A DNA stretch of 34,358 nt from Candidatus Nitromaritima sp. SCGC AAA288-L16 (GTDB lineage: Bacteria; Nitrospinota; Nitrospinia; Nitrospinales; VA-1). The translations under genes and the position numbers were made by a program. Below, piece after piece: positions 15,716 through 23,506 of the stretch. Position 1 is the stretch's first letter, and every line of letters begins with the position of its first letter. The notes below the pieces were generated by a model. The model was not told where the DNA came from, searched no databases, and saw only the letters and a program-made list of their open reading frames with translations. The DNA lies in assembly GCA_000372225.1 (NCBI GenBank), contig AQTY01000022.1, forward strand, positions 1-34,358, in the 5' to 3' direction.

Positions 15716-16690
15716 ATGGCAACGACAGTGAACATCATTCCAATAGGTGGAGGTAAAGGAGGTATTGGGAAAAGTGTGGTCTCCACCAACCTTGCCGTGG
15801 GGATAGCCCTTAGTGGGCAAAAGGTTGTTCTTATGGACGGTGATTTTGGTGCTTCAAATTTACACGCTCTACTTGGTATCAGCCACCCTCTGTATGGATT
15901 TCAAGATTTGTTCGTCAACAACAAATCTCCGGACTCGCTGTTAATAGAAACCGGAATAAGTAATCTCAAGTTTATAAGTAGTGCCGGAGATAACCCCGGA
16001 AGCGCAAATATCGATTCGGAACGGGTAAAAAAAATAATGTCTTTCATAAAAAAACTTGATGCAGATACCGTTATACTGGATTTAGGTCCGGGGACGAGCT
16101 TCAATGTGCTTGATTTTTTTAATATAAGCTCCCAAGGCATCGTGATGAGTTCCCCTGAAACGACATCAGTCATGAAAACTTTCAGTTTTATTCGTTCTGC
16201 ACTATTCAGGCGAATGAGCAAACAACTGAAAAACCTTTCCGCGCTACAAAAGCTGGTGGACCACTCGAAACCATCCAAAACAGACTTGGAAACCTACACA
16301 GTATCTACGCTAAGAGAAAATATTAAAAAAGTTGACGAAACACAAATCGAGAAACTCGACGAAATAATCAATGAGTTCAAACCTGCAATCATCATAAATC
16401 GAGTCCGCAGTAAAAAAGATTTAATAGCAGGGAATAACCTGGTCAACCTGGTAAAAAAATACCTAGAGATAGAACTAAAATATATTGGGTATATTGTCGA
16501 AAGTGACGGAGTTAGAGAATCTGCTGAAGACATGGTTCCGTTTCTCATAAAAAATCCACAAAGCAAACCCTCAGAAAACCTTCAACAAATCATTGGGACA
16601 TTGACCAACACCGATCTTCACCTGGTCAAGGAAGACGGAAGAATTTTTGTTTCAAAACAAGTTCGCCTTAATTCAGGCTGGGATGCTTAA
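15716..16690 (+). CDS. MinD/ParA-family (FlhG-like) P-loop ATPase
   Basis: A deviant-Walker ATPase of 324 residues. Walker A reads GGGKGGIGKSV (11-21) with the signature Lys, Walker A' is VLMDGDFGASNLHALLG (38-54), and Walker B is TVILDLGPG (118-126). These ATPases dimerise on ATP and position or load cellular structures. The overall form is nearest to the FlhG/MinD-like proteins of deltaproteobacteria. Unlike MinD, no clear C-terminal amphipathic membrane-targeting helix is seen. The C-terminus (SKQVRLNSGWDA) is polar. No flagellar, chromosome-partition or pilus gene is adjacent; the neighbours are the acidic repeat protein upstream and a tRNA nucleotidyltransferase downstream. The short gap suggests one transcript with the repeat protein. 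The family is firm; the cargo is unknown. Confidence 0.88.
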   Translation: MATTVNIIPIGGGKGGIGKSVVSTNLAVGIALSGQKVVLMDGDFGASNLHALLGISHPLYGFQDLFVNNKSPDSLLIETGISNLKFISSAGDNPGSANIDSERVKKIMSFIKKLDADTVILDLGPGTSFNVLDFFNISSQGIVMSSPETTSVMKTFSFIRSALFRRMSKQLKNLSALQKLVDHSKPSKTDLETYTVSTLRENIKKVDETQIEKLDEIINEFKPAIIINRVRSKKDLIAGNNLVNLVKKYLEIELKYIGYIVESDGVRESAEDMVPFLIKNPQSKPSENLQQIIGTLTNTDLHLVKEDGRIFVSKQVRLNSGWDA

Positions 16691-16745
16691 ATCACCTCGA
16701 CAAACCTGATACCCCTCCAATACATTGGCAGTCGTGTTAAAAAAA

Positions 16746-18116
16746 ATGATCGAAAAACACCTTCAAAATATCTTACGACTGAGCAAGTCGCAAAAATCAA
16801 AATTGTATATTGTTGGAGGGACACTCAGAGATCTCATTTTAGCTCGTCAATGTTCCGACTTTGACTTCGCCGTCAGCGGGGCTTCCATTCTAGCCACGCA
16901 ATACGCACATGACACAAAATCTGCTCTTGTGCCGCTAGACACTACACCAGGTCGAGAAACGTTCCGCGTTGTTATAAAAAAAAATGTTTATTTTGATTTC
17001 TCTGAACTACAGGGAAGTACTATCGAGTCTGACTTGAATCAACGCGATTTTTCGATCAATGCCTTGGCAATTTCTCTTCCAAACTTTATTAAAGGAACTA
17101 AAAAGTACATTGACCCTCACAACGGGAAAGATGACATGAAAAATAAAGTCATCCGTGTTCTCCCTGGGTCTATATTTTCAAAAGACCCACTGCGAATGCT
17201 TCGCGCCTTTCGTTTTATGAGCGTTCTCGAATTTCAAATCGAAAGCAACACTCTAAAAAAAATTAAAACTCTGCACCCTAAAATTAATCGAGTGTCACCT
17301 GAGAGAATATGGAACGAGCTCAACCTTTTACTCAATTCTAAAAAAGCCAGTCCATCAATCCAAGCAATGGACGACAGCGGATTACTGAAAAGTATCTTCC
17401 CCGAGCTCTACAAAAACGAAAAAACATCTTCTTGTTTAAGAATAATGAATCACGTGGAAAACCTAATTACAAACCCAAAACAAATAGGGGCAAAACCACT
17501 TACGGAAATAAAAAAGGTGCTGTTAAAAGAACCGCAATTAATAAGACTCGGGTCCATGCTCCATCCATTGACCAAAAAATATTCCACAAAAAAAATAGTT
17601 AGCAATCGAAAAGCAAATCGAAAAACTAAAACCGGTAAGATACTTGCCGAACTTCGCGCTTCAAACGCAGATATTGATTTTATTGACGCGATGATTTCTT
17701 GTTCTCACTCCGTTGCCAACTCAAAGTTGAAATTTACAGACAACCACTCCAGCAGATCCAAACTTTATCAATTTGTACATCAAAATGAACAAGGGCTAGT
17801 TCCCGGGTTATACTTACATCTAGCAAATCGACTCGATCTACCAACAGAAAAGGAATGGAAAACTGATCCTGGTGCATTTGCAGTACGAAATATTTTAGAC
17901 TTTTTTTTTAAAACCTACCTTCATTCCAAGAGAAAAAAACCCCTTTTGAATGGAAATGACATTCAAGATATTTTTAAAATAAAACCTAGCCCAACTTTTG
18001 CTACCATACTTTATAAGATTGAAGAAGCACGTGTCTTGGGTGTCATCAACACAAGATCTCAAGCCATTAGCTTTGCAAAAAATATAGTACTTAAGACCCA
18101 GAAAGAAAAGAATTAA
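16746..18116 (+). CDS. CCA-adding/poly(A) polymerase family nucleotidyltransferase
   Basis: A class II nucleotidyltransferase of 456 residues. The head domain shows LYIVGGTLRDLIL (residues 20-32), CSDFDFAV with the two catalytic Asp (36-43), then ETFRVV, RDFSINALA (template-like RxDxxxNA motif) and the neck motif DPLRMLRAFRF. After INRVSPERIW the sequence is poorly conserved. No HD phosphohydrolase motif (HD pair) is evident in the C-terminal half, which is Lys-rich. It may add CCA, A only, or tails; the sequence does not discriminate. ATG at 16746 leaves 19 residues before the YIVGG motif, as usual. TTG at 16725 or GTG at 16734 are alternatives, and none has a good Shine-Dalgarno. Its stop overlaps the next start by one base. 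Confidence 0.85.
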   Translation: MIEKHLQNILRLSKSQKSKLYIVGGTLRDLILARQCSDFDFAVSGASILATQYAHDTKSALVPLDTTPGRETFRVVIKKNVYFDFSELQGSTIESDLNQRDFSINALAISLPNFIKGTKKYIDPHNGKDDMKNKVIRVLPGSIFSKDPLRMLRAFRFMSVLEFQIESNTLKKIKTLHPKINRVSPERIWNELNLLLNSKKASPSIQAMDDSGLLKSIFPELYKNEKTSSCLRIMNHVENLITNPKQIGAKPLTEIKKVLLKEPQLIRLGSMLHPLTKKYSTKKIVSNRKANRKTKTGKILAELRASNADIDFIDAMISCSHSVANSKLKFTDNHSSRSKLYQFVHQNEQGLVPGLYLHLANRLDLPTEKEWKTDPGAFAVRNILDFFFKTYLHSKRKKPLLNGNDIQDIFKIKPSPTFATILYKIEEARVLGVINTRSQAISFAKNIVLKTQKEKN

Positions 18117-18772
18117 TGTCTTTGAACTACAAAACTACAGAGTGGGATAACAAGAAGGTGATTTTAGGAGAAGGCCCTCTAAATCCAGAATCACCCATTA
18201 ACATTCTAGTCGGTTTTCATGGAGCAGAATCCACACCGGAAAATATGCTGATACACGGAAACCGACTAAAACTAAAAAACACCTTCATGCTATTTCCCGA
18301 GGGCCTTGTCGATGCTGGAGAAGGTCGCTGGAGTTGGTGGCTTGATGGCCCTAAACAAAAAGATTCCGTGAATGATTTTTTAAAATTTTCATCTAATATA
18401 ATCAGCATGGCTCAGGATCATTTGAACAACAGGTTTGAAGATATTGAAACACGTAATTGCCTCTGGGGGTTCTCGCAAGGTGGGGCAGCTGCACTAGTCT
18501 TAACCTTAATGGGAACACATTCTTTATACAAGGTTGCATCGGTCTGTGGTTTTCTTCCTGAAGTTCCAGAACATAAAACGAAGTCCGACTCGCTCGTTCC
18601 TATTCTAGGAATTTTTGGAACAAATGATGATGTGGTCCCATCGTTTCTTGCAGAACACGCACTAGAAGAGATGAAAAATAATGGTCATAGTCCAACGCTG
18701 AGAGAAACACCTCAGGGGCACGAACTCAACGCAGAAAACCTCAAGGAGTTGTGTGATTTCTTCGACTCTTGA
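18116..18772 (+). CDS. Alpha/beta hydrolase, phospholipase/carboxylesterase family
   Basis: A 218-residue cytoplasmic serine hydrolase of the YpfH/carboxylesterase type. The oxyanion region is VGFHGAEST (32-40), the nucleophile elbow GFSQGG (118-123, Ser120), the acid is in FGTNDDVVP (about 171-172), and the His is in PQGHEL (about 202). A conserved W-S-W-W segment (72-75) lines the pocket. The length is standard and no signal peptide is present. The ATG overlaps the nucleotidyltransferase stop (TAATG), giving translational coupling, and the gene ends the run before the B12 riboswitch. The substrate is unknown; short acyl esters are typical for the family. Confidence 0.82.
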   Translation: MSLNYKTTEWDNKKVILGEGPLNPESPINILVGFHGAESTPENMLIHGNRLKLKNTFMLFPEGLVDAGEGRWSWWLDGPKQKDSVNDFLKFSSNIISMAQDHLNNRFEDIETRNCLWGFSQGGAAALVLTLMGTHSLYKVASVCGFLPEVPEHKTKSDSLVPILGIFGTNDDVVPSFLAEHALEEMKNNGHSPTLRETPQGHELNAENLKELCDFFDS

Positions 18773-18868
18773 GTCTCGACTAACCCCATAAATGCTTATA
18801 AAAAAAGGTTTTTAAAATTCATATGCCGTGACAACTCTCTTTACTTAAGAAAATTTTCTGACATTCTA

Positions 18869-18896
18869 TTGACAAATTACCAACTTTTGTTATGTT
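18869..18896 (+). promoter_or_regulatory. Sigma70-like promoter of the B12 operon
   Basis: A perfect TTGACA (18869-18874), 16-base spacer, then TATGTT (18891-18896, 4 of 6 matches). Transcription would begin near 18903, about 18 bases before the riboswitch P1 stem, exactly where a leader promoter is expected. Confidence 0.65.
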
Positions 18897-18920
18897 CACT
18901 CTGACATTTAATTGGTTTAT

Positions 18921-19066
18921 TATTCAGTAATAGGGAAGACGGTTAGAATCCGTCGCGGACCCGCCGCTGTAACTGGGGACGAAGCCTGCACTAGCCACTG
19001 CATTTGATTTTTGTGGGAAGGCGCAGGAAGTAGATCGATCCAGGAGCCAGAAGACCTGACTGAATA
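18921..19066 (+). ncRNA. Cobalamin riboswitch
   Basis: A B12-sensing aptamer in the leader of the btuF operon. The P1 helix is a perfect 8-bp pairing of TATTCAGT (18921-18928) with ACTGAATA (19059-19066). Inside are the conserved blocks in the correct order: TAGGGAA, AATCC, GACCCGCCGCTGTAA, GCCACTG, GGGAAGGC, and the B12-box-like end AGCCAGAAGACCTG. It lies between a good promoter and a strong intrinsic terminator, so ligand binding probably favours termination and lowers expression of corrinoid uptake genes. The downstream genes are exactly those this class controls. The call rests on motif order and stem pairing, not on a covariance search. Confidence 0.95.
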
Positions 19067-19111
19067 TTTTTCTTAATCTCTTCGGGCCTCGAGAGGTGAT
19101 GGGTGATGGTT

Positions 19112-19144
19112 ACCCCCCCTTCTTTTTAGGTGGGGGTTTTTTTT
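19112..19144 (+). terminator. Riboswitch-coupled intrinsic terminator
   Basis: An ACCCCCC left arm (from 19112) pairs with GGGGGT (19132-19137), extended by a CC/GG pair across a one-base bulge, with a U-rich loop, followed by a run of eight T (19137-19144). A GGGT at 19101-19104 could instead pair with ACCC at 19112-19115 and act as a short antiterminator. It lies upstream of the proposed btuF start, as expected for transcriptional control. Confidence 0.85.
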
Positions 19145-19176
19145 ACCCTCCTTCTCACTGGAACAAAATTATTCCG

Positions 19177-20106
19177 GTGAATTTTTATCAGACAATTAAT
19201 GTAGCAATACGCAAGGTCCTCATTATTTGCCTGTTGTCGTTCTGCCTTTCGGGCCTAGCCCCTCAAAATGTAAGTGCAGCATATCAACGAATTATTTCAA
19301 CATCTCCCTCTATCACGGAAATTCTTTTTGCAATAGGCGCCGGAAATCGGGTGGTCGGAGTAACCGATTTCTGCAGCTATCCTGAAAGGGCCTGTAGTCT
19401 CCCTAGTATTGGTGGGCCCTTAAACCCAAGTACCGAGGCATGGATTAGCCTAAAACCCGATCTCATCATTCATCAAACAGATAGTGAAATCATTCATAAA
19501 AATGCAAATAATTTTGGCATTCCATCTTTGGCGGTATCCGTCGAAAACATAAAAAGCATTTTAACAACAACCCAAAAAATTGCCGATTTATTAAATATTC
19601 CAAGACAAGGACAACAACTGGTTCAAAAGTTAAAAACAGGAATCAAGCATTATCAAGCTCAGCTGAATTCCCAAGTACCGAAGCAAGTTTTATTATTACT
19701 TGGGGATACCAATGATCCAGCACGCGATCTTTATGCCGTAGGAAAAGGAACCTTCTTAGACGAATTATTATCCATTGCAGGCGGAGAGAATGTTCTTCCC
19801 AACACCATGGCAAAGTATCCCAAGTTATCTAAAGAATTCATTATTAGTAAATCACCCGAAGTCATCATAGAAGTAGGTCCAATGTCTAACCTAACCAAAA
19901 CCGAAACAAAAAAAAGAAAACAGGACTGGGACAAATTTTCAACTATACGTGCTGTCCAAACTGCCAATATTCACTTTATTGGTGCTGACTACATACTCAT
20001 CCCCGGCCCGCGCCTTTTGAATATCATAGGTAAGTTTTCACATACCATTCACCCGAATTTATTTTCTAACCAATATCAATCGATACAAGAAAAAGTATCA
20101 CAATGA
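19177..20106 (+). CDS. btuF: Periplasmic corrinoid-binding protein of the BtuFCD transporter
   Basis: A type II (FecB/BtuF) substrate-binding protein, 309 residues from the proposed GTG. A signal peptide is present (IRKVLIICLLSFCLSGL core, cleavage probably after NVSA). The mature part starts YQRIISTSPSITEILFAIGA, with the family's S-P-S-x-T-E motif, then VVGVTDFCSYP and ALxPDLII-like ISLKPDLII. The helical backbone and GGENVLPN in the C-lobe are also typical. The frame is open back to 19096, but that part crosses the terminator hairpin and cannot be the real start. GTG at 19177 is the best start after the hairpin, though its ribosome-binding site is weak. It overlaps btuD by 4 bases. Corrinoid specificity follows from the riboswitch and neighbours. 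Confidence 0.88.
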   Translation: MNFYQTINVAIRKVLIICLLSFCLSGLAPQNVSAAYQRIISTSPSITEILFAIGAGNRVVGVTDFCSYPERACSLPSIGGPLNPSTEAWISLKPDLIIHQTDSEIIHKNANNFGIPSLAVSVENIKSILTTTQKIADLLNIPRQGQQLVQKLKTGIKHYQAQLNSQVPKQVLLLLGDTNDPARDLYAVGKGTFLDELLSIAGGENVLPNTMAKYPKLSKEFIISKSPEVIIEVGPMSNLTKTETKKRKQDWDKFSTIRAVQTANIHFIGADYILIPGPRLLNIIGKFSHTIHPNLFSNQYQSIQEKVSQ

Positions 20107-20894
20107 ACCAACCAATTATCCAAGTTAAAAACACCACTTTTTCTTACGACCAGGCACCAGTTCTACACTCTATTTCTATAGATATTCCGGTGGGGCAGTT
20201 TATTGGAGTCATTGGCCCTAATGGTTCAGGCAAGTCAACACTTTTGAAATTACTTGGCGGAGTGCTTACGGCAGGTTCTGGAAATTTATTATTTAATGGA
20301 ACCGATTATTTGAACAAAAATCGGAAACAACTTGCACGCTCTATCACATGGGTTGCACAAGATCATCCCATGGTCTTTCCTTTTAAAGTATCAGAAATCG
20401 TCCTCATGGGGCGACACCCTTACCTTTCACCATTCACCTTTGAAGGCGAGGAGGATATTGATATTGTCCGAAGCGCAATGGAGCGAACTCAAACATTACA
20501 ATTTGCACATCGAAGTTTTAATGAAATCAGTGGTGGAGAAAAACAACGGGTAATGATTGCAGGCGCTATCGCTCAAGAACCCGAAGTAATGATTCTTGAT
20601 GAACCCACATCAGCACTCGACATCAAGTACCAGATTCAAATTTTAAATATCTTGAAGGAACTTAATGCAGACAAGAATGTAACAGTGATTTTGGCTATGC
20701 ATGACTTACATCTAGCCGCAAAGTTCTGTGACCGTCTAATTCTTCTCGATCATGGCCAAGTATTTCAAGATGGTTCACCGGAAGAAGTTTTAAAAAAGGA
20801 ACACATTGAAAAGGTATACGGTGTCGAAGTCCATCTGATTCGTGACCATGACGGCAAGATCATGATTTCTCCGGGTACGTTATGCACACAATGA
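20103..20894 (+). CDS. btuD: Vitamin B12 ABC transporter ATP-binding protein
   Basis: A 263-residue ATPase of the FecE/BtuD family that powers corrinoid import across the inner membrane. Walker A is GPNGSGKST (38-46), the Q-loop Gln is at 86 (VAQDHP), the ABC signature is SGGEKQ (143-148), Walker B VMILDEP (162-168), D-loop SALD, and switch His at 200 (MHDLH). The C-terminal KKEHIEKVYGVEV matches the family tail. The ATG overlaps the btuF stop in ATGA, and its own stop overlaps the btuC start in the same way, so btuFDC are translationally coupled. The substrate is inferred from riboswitch control. Confidence 0.93.
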   Translation: MNQPIIQVKNTTFSYDQAPVLHSISIDIPVGQFIGVIGPNGSGKSTLLKLLGGVLTAGSGNLLFNGTDYLNKNRKQLARSITWVAQDHPMVFPFKVSEIVLMGRHPYLSPFTFEGEEDIDIVRSAMERTQTLQFAHRSFNEISGGEKQRVMIAGAIAQEPEVMILDEPTSALDIKYQIQILNILKELNADKNVTVILAMHDLHLAAKFCDRLILLDHGQVFQDGSPEEVLKKEHIEKVYGVEVHLIRDHDGKIMISPGTLCTQ

Positions 20895-21907
20895 ATCTTA
20901 ATTTAATCAACCGGAAGCATTACGTAACCACCATTGGTTTATTTTTTTTATTGTTCCTAGCAATCCTGCTGATTACACCAATGATTGGACCAACCGAGAT
21001 CGATTTAGGAAAAGCTCTTTCGAAGGATATACCGTTCAGTGACAATGTCGATGCCAACATTCTGTTCCTAGCTCGAGTCCCAAGAATTTTTCTTGCGGCT
21101 CTTACCGGGGCGGCACTTTCAGTAGCTGGAGCCGTATTCCAATCTCTCCTCCGAAATGATTTAGCGGCTCCGTTTACCCTTGGGGTTTCAAGTGGAGCTG
21201 CGCTGGGAGCTGTGATCGCCATAAGTCTTGGTTTGTCTTATACCGTATTGGGAATTCCAACTGTTCCCATCGCAGCATTCTTGGGCGCATTGGGAGCCAT
21301 TACTCTTGTTTTCTCATTAGCTCGAACGAGAAGCGGAGAATTCCCCACTACAGTTTTACTTCTTGCTGGCGTAACGGCTAACTTCTTTTTTGCCGCCATG
21401 GTGATGTTTATTCATTACCTATCTGACTTCACACAATCTTTTAGAATTGTTCGCTGGTTGATGGGCGGACTCGATATCACAGACTACAAAACCCTATTAT
21501 CAATTTGTCCCATGATAGTTATTGGTTTTGTAACTCTTATGTTTATTAGCCGAGATTTAAATTTAATGAGTACAGGAATTCAATCTGCGATGAGCAGAGG
21601 CGTTGACATAGTAAGAACCCAAAAAATTGGTTTTTTGATGGCTTCACTTCTTACTGGAACGGTAGTAGCGGTCAGCGGCCCAATCGGATTCGTTGGACTA
21701 ATTGTTCCACACATAATCCGCCTAATGGTAGGCCCCGACCTGAGACTATTATTGCCAGCATCTATTTTTTTTGGAGCAAGTTTTCTCGTTCTTTGCGACA
21801 CGGTGGCGCGAACGATCATAGCACCAACAGAGATACCCGTTGGCATTATCACAGCCATGCTCGGTGGACCTTTTTTTGTATGGCTTTTGAAAAGACCTAA
21901 AACATAA
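20891..21907 (+). CDS. btuC: Vitamin B12 ABC transporter permease
   Basis: A FecCD-family permease of 338 residues with about ten transmembrane segments. Typical stretches are LARVPRIFLAALTGAALSVA (loop and helix near the N-terminus), FQSLLRNDLAAPFTLGVSSG (conserved N-P/D-L-A-x-P-x-x-L-G-x-x-S-G), WLMGGLD, and GPIGFVGLIVPHIIRLMVGP, the coupling helix contacting the ATPase. The end reads PVGIITAMLGGPFFVWLL. The start is taken as the ATG in the ATGA overlap with btuD (20891); an ATG at 20882 would add three residues. It dimerises and pairs with BtuD. cobQ begins 2 bases after its stop. Confidence 0.93.
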   Translation: MNLNLINRKHYVTTIGLFFLLFLAILLITPMIGPTEIDLGKALSKDIPFSDNVDANILFLARVPRIFLAALTGAALSVAGAVFQSLLRNDLAAPFTLGVSSGAALGAVIAISLGLSYTVLGIPTVPIAAFLGALGAITLVFSLARTRSGEFPTTVLLLAGVTANFFFAAMVMFIHYLSDFTQSFRIVRWLMGGLDITDYKTLLSICPMIVIGFVTLMFISRDLNLMSTGIQSAMSRGVDIVRTQKIGFLMASLLTGTVVAVSGPIGFVGLIVPHIIRLMVGPDLRLLLPASIFFGASFLVLCDTVARTIIAPTEIPVGIITAMLGGPFFVWLLKRPKT

Positions 21908-21909
21908 CA

Positions 21910-23415
21910 ATGATGAATTCTAAAAACGCATTGATGATTCAGGGAACAGGCTCAGGGGTAGGCAAGAGCATCATCACTGCTGCACTATGCAGGCATTTTT
22001 ACAATAAGGGACATAAGGTGGCTCCCTTCAAAGCGCAGAATATGGCGAACAACGCATTCGTTACTAAAGAGGGCGGTGAGATAGGACGCGCTCAGGCTTT
22101 TCAAGCCGAGGCCAGTGGAGTCGAACCTCATGTAACAATGAATCCGATACTTTTAAAACCGTGTAGCGACAATAGTTCACAGGTCATCATCATGGGCAAG
22201 CTCAAGACTACCTCAAATGCTAAAGATTATTATGACCAGTTTGATGAACATCTCTCCTGTGTGACCAATGCGTTTACTAGACTTCACAAACAGTATGACC
22301 TCATCATCATGGAAGGTGCAGGAAGCCCGGCTGAAATTAATTTAAAAAGCGTTGATTTGGTAAATATTAAAGCGGCCGAAATAGCAAATGCATCCGTTTT
22401 GCTTGTTGGAGATATTGATAAGGGTGGTGTATTCGCATGGCTCAAGGGAACTCTGGATCTATTGACTCAAATAGAAAGGGATCGTATTAAAGGGGTTATC
22501 ATTAATAAGTTTCGTGGTGATATCGACATCCTCCTCCCAGGGTTGAAACAATTTGAAGACTTGACAGGAAAACCGGTTCTCGGTGTCATTCCTTACATCA
22601 AAAACTTAACGGTTGATGAAGAGGATTCTATCCCTGAATGGCAATATCCAGCAACCACCAAAAATATCCAACCACTGGATGCAGCAGTTATTTGGTACCC
22701 ACGCATTGCTAACTGCACAGACATGTCTCCCTTGGCACATGACCCGGCAGTATCGATGAGATACGTATCCTATCCATCGCAATTGGGGAATCCGGACATG
22801 ATCATTCTACCCGGAACTAAAAATACCCTGGCAGATTTAGCAGATCTAAAAGATCGTGGACTAGACAAAACCATTCTCGAACTTCATGAGCAAGGGACCG
22901 TGTTACTTGGTATTTGTGGAGGATTCCAAATGCTAGGCAAAACGTTGCAGGATCCGGATCATATTGAAGGTTCAATCACCCATGAAGAGGGTTTGAATTT
23001 ATTTGACAAGGAAACAACTTGGCAGAAAGAAAAAATAACACGTCAAGTAGAGTCGCACACAATTTCTGGCCCATTATTCAAACCCGGAGTAAAAGTTGAA
23101 GGCTATGAGATCCATATGGGTCTGACAAAGTTTAATAATGGGTTCGTTCCTATGTTCGAGGGAGAAAAGGATGGGTACCCACTCGGGGTCACCGATAAAG
23201 ATGGAACAATCATTGGAACTTACCTTCATGGGTTTCTCGACAATGATATTTTTCGTAACCTTTTATTGAGGCATGTGCGCCAAAAAAGAAATTTGTCTCA
23301 CCCTGAAAAAGTATTCGATTATAAATTTTTCAGAAAACAGCAACTCGATCAACTAGGGCAACAAATATGTAGAGCATTAGATATGAATCAGATTGAAACA
23401 TTTATCAACAACTAA
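21910..23415 (+). CDS. cobQ: Cobyric acid synthase (glutamine-hydrolysing)
   Basis: CobQ/CbiP amidates four side chains of adenosylcobyrinic acid a,c-diamide using glutamine and ATP, giving adenosylcobyric acid. The 501-residue protein has an N-terminal dethiobiotin-synthetase-like ATPase (QGTGSGVGKS, 11-20; PFKAQNMANN). The C-terminal class I-type glutamine amidotransferase domain has nucleophile Cys336 in LLGICGGFQMLG and His440 in GTYLHGF. The length matches the family. Two ATG codons are adjacent (21910, 21913). It is embedded between the permease and the receptor genes, so it is presumably under riboswitch control. It is the only corrin-ring amidase seen, so the cell either scavenges incomplete corrinoids or has the rest of the pathway elsewhere. 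Confidence 0.93.
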   Translation: MMNSKNALMIQGTGSGVGKSIITAALCRHFYNKGHKVAPFKAQNMANNAFVTKEGGEIGRAQAFQAEASGVEPHVTMNPILLKPCSDNSSQVIIMGKLKTTSNAKDYYDQFDEHLSCVTNAFTRLHKQYDLIIMEGAGSPAEINLKSVDLVNIKAAEIANASVLLVGDIDKGGVFAWLKGTLDLLTQIERDRIKGVIINKFRGDIDILLPGLKQFEDLTGKPVLGVIPYIKNLTVDEEDSIPEWQYPATTKNIQPLDAAVIWYPRIANCTDMSPLAHDPAVSMRYVSYPSQLGNPDMIILPGTKNTLADLADLKDRGLDKTILELHEQGTVLLGICGGFQMLGKTLQDPDHIEGSITHEEGLNLFDKETTWQKEKITRQVESHTISGPLFKPGVKVEGYEIHMGLTKFNNGFVPMFEGEKDGYPLGVTDKDGTIIGTYLHGFLDNDIFRNLLLRHVRQKRNLSHPEKVFDYKFFRKQQLDQLGQQICRALDMNQIETFINN

Positions 23416-23506
23416 CAAGAAATATTATCAACTTAACCAGGACAGACTAAACTTTCAAGGCAGAGTTTTTTATTTTTTTGGTTTTTTTAGAAGGGAATTA
23501 TTTTAA

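Noticed and set aside
16746..18116. Reading the nucleotidyltransferase as a bifunctional CCA enzyme with HD phosphatase
   Set aside because: No convincing HD metal-binding pair is visible in the C-terminal half, so only the nucleotidyltransferase head is supported.
19096..19176. Upstream 27-codon extension of btuF
   Set aside because: It would be encoded through the terminator hairpin and T-run and precedes the signal peptide with unrelated Gly/Pro/Phe-rich residues; a start after the hairpin is more sensible.
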